DNA of 64,000 nucleotides from Abelmoschus esculentus (Eukaryota; Streptophyta; Magnoliopsida; Malvales; Malvaceae). A program made the position numbers and the translations under genes. Positions 59,583-64,000 of this stretch are shown piece after piece. Location of the stretch: assembly GCA_035048815.1 (NCBI GenBank), contig JAUCBN010000043.1:11845001-11909000 (forward strand). The letters run 5' to 3'. The notes beneath the pieces were generated by a model that saw only the letters and a list, made by a program, of their open reading frames with translations, did no database searches and was not told where the DNA came from. How positions within the stretch are numbered: the first letter of the stretch is position 1; each line of letters begins with the position of its first letter.

Positions 59583-60560
59583 GTTGATGGTAGCATTGTA
59601 TGTTGATGGTTTAATTTTTATGAGTAGTAATTGTGAAACAATTGATGAGTTTAAAAAAGTTGTGATGGGTGAATTTAAGATAATAAATTTAAGGTTGATG
59701 TCTTATTTTCTTGTTCTTGAGATCAAACAAGGAGATAGAGGTATTTTTGTTTTATAAGAGGCATATACTAAGGAAATTTTGAGAAGATTCAAGATAGAGG
59801 ATTGTAAGCCGGTTAACATACACCAGTTGATTGTAGTGTTAAGTTGTCTCATCATGACATGTGAAAGGTGATTGATGCAACATTATACAAGAGCCTAGTT
59901 GGTTGTTTGAGGTACTTAACGTGTTCTAGACCATATATTTTATATGCAGTCGGTTTGATAAGTCGATTCATGGAGGAGCCAAGAGTAACACATTGAAAGA
60001 TAATCAAACAGATTCTCCGTTATGTTTGAGGTACTCTATCCCTTGATTTATTTTATAGTTCAATCACTAACAAGTTTGTAATCTTTGGATATTCTATAGT
60101 GGTTGGAGTAAGGATATCAATGATAGAAAGAGCACCTCAGGATTTGCATTTTACATGGGAATGCAACTTTTACGTAGGTTTCAAAGAAGCAACCAATTGT
60201 TACACTTTCAACGTGTGAGGCAGAATACGTCACGGTAACGACATGTATATGCCATGGGATTTGGCTAAGAATGTTACTCAAGGAGATTAATTCATTCAAG
60301 ATGAGACGACACAAATTTATCTGGATAGCGAGTCGACAATTGAGTTAGCAAAATATCCAATGTATCATAAAAGGAGCAAGAATATTGGTTTCTCGATTTC
60401 ATTTATTCGGGAGCGAGTGAAGGAGAAAAATATTGAGTTAATTCATGTTAAGAGTGAAGATCAAGTTATTGACATTTTTATCAAACCATTATCGATAAAA
60501 TTGTTCAAAAAGTTTAAGAAGCTCTTGGCATGAAAGATGAAAGAATAAGTTTAAGAAGGG
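59583..60560 (+). pseudogene. Copia F RT end and RNase H
   Basis: ALYVDGLIFMSSN (YVDD changed to YVDG), FKIINLRLMSYFLVLEIKQGDRGIF, LVGCLRYLT, YAVGLISRFM and a decayed RNase H (DIFIKPL near 60470, KFKKLLGMKDE) lie in shifting frames, ending at the polypurine tract. Confidence 0.8.
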
Positions 60561-60929
60561 GTATTGATGAATAAACTTAATTAGTCTTTAATGGATAGTT
60601 TTTAAGGTTATTTTAAATGTGAAGTTGAAGGGTTATATGTTGCCCATTTATGGTGTGTAACCCATGCATTTAGGGTGTTTCTAAGTCTAGTTTATAGTGA
60701 TTTTGGTCTCATAATATTTGGAGTTACCTAGAATAAGTTGTGATAATTTAGTAATGAATGGTCACAATTTATTTTAGTTTAACGTTGCTTTTAAGTTGGT
60801 TGTTATAAAATCATTATAAATAACTATATGTTATTAAGAGAAAGCGAGAGAGTGAAAAATATTGTAACCTCAAAAAATTTATCAAATTGTCTCTTCTTTG
60901 AGTTGTTTCACTATTCTTTATTTCTAACA
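60561..60929 (+). repeat. 3' LTR of copia F (about 369 bp)
   Basis: Begins TATTGATGAATAAAC (probably TGTTG originally) beside TTTAAGAAGGGG and ends TTTCTAACA. TATAAATAAC near 60818 may be the promoter. No partner LTR is in the window. Confidence 0.65.
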
Positions 60930-61306
60930 AAATTGTATCAATGATTTCACGATTCAATAAGTGTGAGTTACGAATCAAGAAAAAAACACCTAACAGCGGA
61001 AAAGCAGAATCAAAGTAGCAAAAGTTAGTCGTATAACAGAAGAACCAGCAAATGACCTAAATCGGCAATAAGATCTTTTAGCTACTGATACCATGTAAAC
61101 CATAGAGAAGTAGAGAAAGATAGTCGACACTCTACTTTCTTTTATTGATTTAGTTGTAATATTTACAATAAAGAGTCATCGTATTTATACAAAAAGTCGA
61201 AGGTTATCCATAGTCAATTAACTAAACGGTAATCTAACAATTTCCCTAATTGTTCATAACTAACCATAACAGTCAAGTTTACAAGGATACAATGAGCATG
61301 TTTACA
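60930..61306 (-). mobile_element. Minus-strand copia LTR with primer site and leader (element H)
   Basis: 61094-61306 (213 bp) reads on the minus strand TGTAAACATG...GGTTTACA with TATAAATAC inside and CAATAAAAG near its end. It is followed directly by TGGTATCAGTAGC, the tRNA-Met-type primer site, at about 61081-61093. 60930-61080 would be leader, cut by element F. Confidence 0.72.
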
Positions 61307-61610
61307 CTATATCTATATCCTGATAGAGCTCAATTCACGACATAAAACAGTTTTTTGAATGGATTTGTTTATCAACAAACATACATTTACCAAAGCATTA
61401 ATTATGATTATTACAGTGATGTGAGAAAGAAGGCGGGTATGGTACAGAGGCGTAGAATGCTGGTTGGTGAGATAACAGAACAAAAGAAAAACAAATGAAA
61501 AACGCATGTAATAATCTAAGTGATGTAAAGTTTCAGGAGGGGTTGATATGTCCTTCTCAACTTGTCTTCAATTCTTTCACTTTGAATTTTCGTTTTACTG
61601 CAAAATACAG
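61307..61610. other. Intergenic stretch
   Basis: No gene or element was recognised. Confidence 0.4.
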
Positions 61611-61619
61611 TAATATGAA

Positions 61620-61889
61620 GGGTAAATATCACCATTGAATCACTAAACTATTTTTATTTTTCTGTTTTGGTCACTAAATTTTACGTTTTTCTATTTTGGT
61701 CACCAACTGTTAAAAACTCATAAAAACAACAAAATATGAATAATTTAGTGACTAAAATAGGAAAGAAGTAATAGATTGATGACTAAAATGGGGGAAAATA
61801 CGTAATGTTGACGGTTTTGCACAAAATAATAGTTTGATGACCAAAACAAAAACACGAAAATAGTTATCAACCGATGATGATGCTTACCC
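61620..61889. mobile_element. Mutator-type MITE (270 bp)
   Basis: The ends are GGGTAAATATCA and TGATGCTTACCC. An exact 9-bp duplication TAATATGAA flanks it (61611-61619, 61890-61898). The interior is made of TTTTGGTCACTAAA-type words facing each other, as in related non-autonomous MULEs. Confidence 0.88.
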
Positions 61890-62135
61890 TAATATGAAAT
61901 GGCTTAATATGAAATGGATGAATACTCTGTGCATCAATTAGTTTGTCATATATCATAATCATTTTCATATGCATATGCATGCAAGTCACAAATCCAACCC
62001 TTAAATGTGCTTTTTTCTTGTCCGCGTTGGGTGAGGGAGTGGGCCAAGCTAAATGTCCAAGTCCATGTATCTGTTACAACCTTGGATCTTGAACCTTGGT
62101 CCATGGCATGGCATGGGGGAGGGCATGGTACAGTT

Positions 62136-62674
62136 AGGGTTGATAATGAGTCTGATCGACTCACGAGTTATTTGAGTTTGATTTATTCAAAGCTTAGTTG
62201 GGTTTGTGTTCAATTCGAGATCTTAACAAGTCGAGCTCAATTGATATAAACTCGGTTCGAAAGCTCATAAACAGACTCAGAATAATTATATATATGTAGT
62301 AAAAATAATTTCTTTATTAAAAGAAAAACAATAAAATAAATTAGGAAAAATCAATAAAAATAAATTAACTAAAATAAATTATGTATTATGTGTTTGTATT
62401 GGAAGAACATTTCTTAGTTATGTAGATTAATCTCTTTTTTTTACACTCTTTTTCTCTTTCCTCACATTAAATTTTATTTTGGTGTTGGTTATAAAAGTTT
62501 TTTTTTAACGAGGCTTCATCTTTTATAAAAAATTTATAGTAAATTTTTTAATTTGAACTGAGCTCGACGAACTTGAACTGAGCTCAACGAGCTTAAACTA
62601 AGTCCAAGCTGAGCTCAATGTAGTTTGTTTCTAAGCTGAGTTTGGTCAGGCTCGAATTCAACTCGTTATCACCC
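62136..62674. mobile_element. MITE-like element with GGGTTGATAA / TTATCACCC ends
   Basis: The left end GGGTTGATAATGAGT and right end AACTCGTTATCACCC are inverted with small differences. The subterminal zones carry GAGCTCAACGAGCTT-type words. I found no clear target duplication, so class (perhaps hAT) is uncertain. Confidence 0.6.
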
Positions 62675-64000
62675 ATGAATATAATAATACTCAAGATAAA
62701 CCAAAAATTATTAGAGGACAATTGAACCCTTTAAAAAATTTAAATTTTCTTATAATTCATATCTTTCTTTTATATTTTTTATTATTATTGAAGTTTTATC
62801 CCCTAAAATTTTATAATTCCGTATCCCCCGAAATAAAATCATGGATCTGTCCCAAATAGTACTATAGATTTTCATGTGAAGGTAGGTTTCGTTTTCCCTT
62901 CCTTCATTGTCTTTCACCTCGTTTAGTTTTTGTTTTTGTTGCAACGTTTTGGTTTCTATGAAGCTAACCAGAGAGAGTGGAAGAATGAAGACAACTTTGT
63001 CTGTAACATTACAATACTAATACAAAGCAAAGCCCAAACAAGAGAAAGCTGTGTGGAGAATTTGTTAACATCTCTCACTATCACTCAAGAACAAGAACAA
63101 CTCAATTTTCGCCACACAACATACAATTCATCCTTCTAACAAGTTTGGACATTGATTGGACATATTATATTTCAGATACGGAAATAATATTATTAGAAAG
63201 AATAATCACGAATAGTAGAAGATTCTTGTTCAGGGTAGGCATGTGTTCATTCCGAAATCTGTTTTTCTTATTAATTATCTATTTTATTAATTGTGCTCAT
63301 TTTGAAATTTTATATGTTTTACCCTAAAATTTTATGAAATTTTATTTATGCGGACCCTAAAATTTTGTTTATCCCCACCCACATACAAGTTATAGTAAAA
63401 ATTGACTAAATATGTCCATAAATTATCCAATCAGCTAGTGACACCTAATTAAAGGACTAAATTAAATAATTAAAATTAGGACTAAATTAAAAAAATATAT
63501 GAATAACAGAGGGTAAATGTGTAATTATTTTATTTTATTTTTATCTGTCACGTTATCAGTCCGTTAATTTTTAATGGTCAGTGGCTATATTGATACCATT
63601 TTAATAATTGACTAGTCGATTTAACTTTTTTAAAGAATGATAATCATTTCGATACCAATCCTATAATATAGTGACTATCTACGTAGTTACCCTTTATATA
63701 TCACGTTACTTTATAAATTGAATTTGAAGGTTTTTTATTCATTAATGCATTTCTATGACTAAGTGTGTTTAAAACCGGTTCAATAGGTACTCAACAACGC
63801 AATTAATCTAATATTAATATTATATTATTATTATATTTTAAATTTTTTTTTTAATTTTTAAACTTATATTATAAGTTTATGGGCAGTTAGATACTCATTG
63901 GGCCGGTTTCGAACATTCCTAATTTTTTTGTCTTGTTATGTAAGATTGTATTAGATCCCTGCAACATGATAAGAAGAAAATGTTTGTATAAATTTGTTTG
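62675..64000. other. AT-rich intergenic DNA to the window end
   Basis: No gene. 63380-63700 has GGACTAAATTAAA and GATACCA(T/A)TTT words and ends AGTTACCC, possibly another decayed MULE-type MITE. I could not pair its ends. Confidence 0.4.

Larger units (their letters stand above)
53430..60929 (+). mobile_element. Ty1/copia relic F, host of a hAT MITE and of copia D
   Basis: RT sequence at 53440-53690 resumes after two insertions at 59583 and runs through RNase H to a polypurine tract (TTTAAGAAGGGG, 60550-60560) and a 3' LTR (60561-60929). The 5' half is missing. F is therefore older than hAT copy 2 (53733-54585) and copia D (54628-59582). Confidence 0.8.

Noticed and set aside
61946..62249. 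Overlapping 72- and 80-codon frames on both strands
   Set aside because: They run into the MITE at 62136 and show no domain.

Overview
This is plant nuclear DNA from a eudicot. The evidence is spliced genes with GT-AG introns, a plant-type SNARE and LEA gene, and dense plant LTR retrotransposons, MULEs and hAT-like MITEs. The style of the repeats (a long Ty3 LTR beginning TGTAACACCC, GGGTAAA-type MULE ends, a plant-mobile-domain gene relic) reminds me of Malvaceae such as cotton. That is recollection, not something the sequence proves.

Layout. 1-6235 is the 3' part of an Athila-like Ty3 element: gag-protease, then, where pol should be, a second gene (plant 'Transposase_32'-like) with its own TATA box, then a 1277-bp LTR. 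6241-8167 holds an LTR-like stretch and a minus-strand plant-mobile-domain pseudogene. 9707-11001 is a LEA_4 gene with a G-box/RY promoter and a frameshifted 3' end. 12358-26993 is a nest: a MULE-like inverted-repeat element holds a minus-strand copia (B), whose LTR holds a plus-strand copia (A), which holds a 4.0-kb solo LTR (C). Target-site duplications support insertions B, A and C. 27006-30243 is a MULE with a decayed transposase. 30726-33160 is the organellar ribosomal protein L3 gene. 34121-38883 has two large foldback elements, a 470-bp GATA/GATG microsatellite, an LTR fragment and a hAT-like MITE. 38911-44379 is a decayed copia (E). 45541-48140 is the Qb-SNARE NPSN13 gene (10 exons) and 49940-50635 an RNA polymerase III RPC6-type gene. 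52745-53352 is a Pti1-like kinase pseudogene. 53430-60929 is a copia relic (F) carrying a hAT MITE and copia D, a relative of A. Further LTR and MITE remains fill the end.

Four genes look functional or nearly so: LEA, uL3m, NPSN13 and RPC6. They do not form a pathway. The first has seed/ABA-type promoter words and the second has telo-box/site-II words typical of ribosomal protein genes.

The most unusual signal is not a gene. Several unrelated retroelement relics each carry their own short palindromic or hairpin-forming word, repeated many times at irregular spacing: TGCCGCGGCA (Athila-like element), GGTATCGATACC and a separate array of eight hairpins (solo LTR C), GTTTCGATAC (36 kb), TGCTATAGCA (6.6 kb) and CATTC-N8-GAATG (copia E). 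The Athila-like element also has two hairpin-plus-polypurine modules with an identical AGGA loop and different stems. I propose these are RNA dimerisation/packaging signals or binding sites. That is inference.
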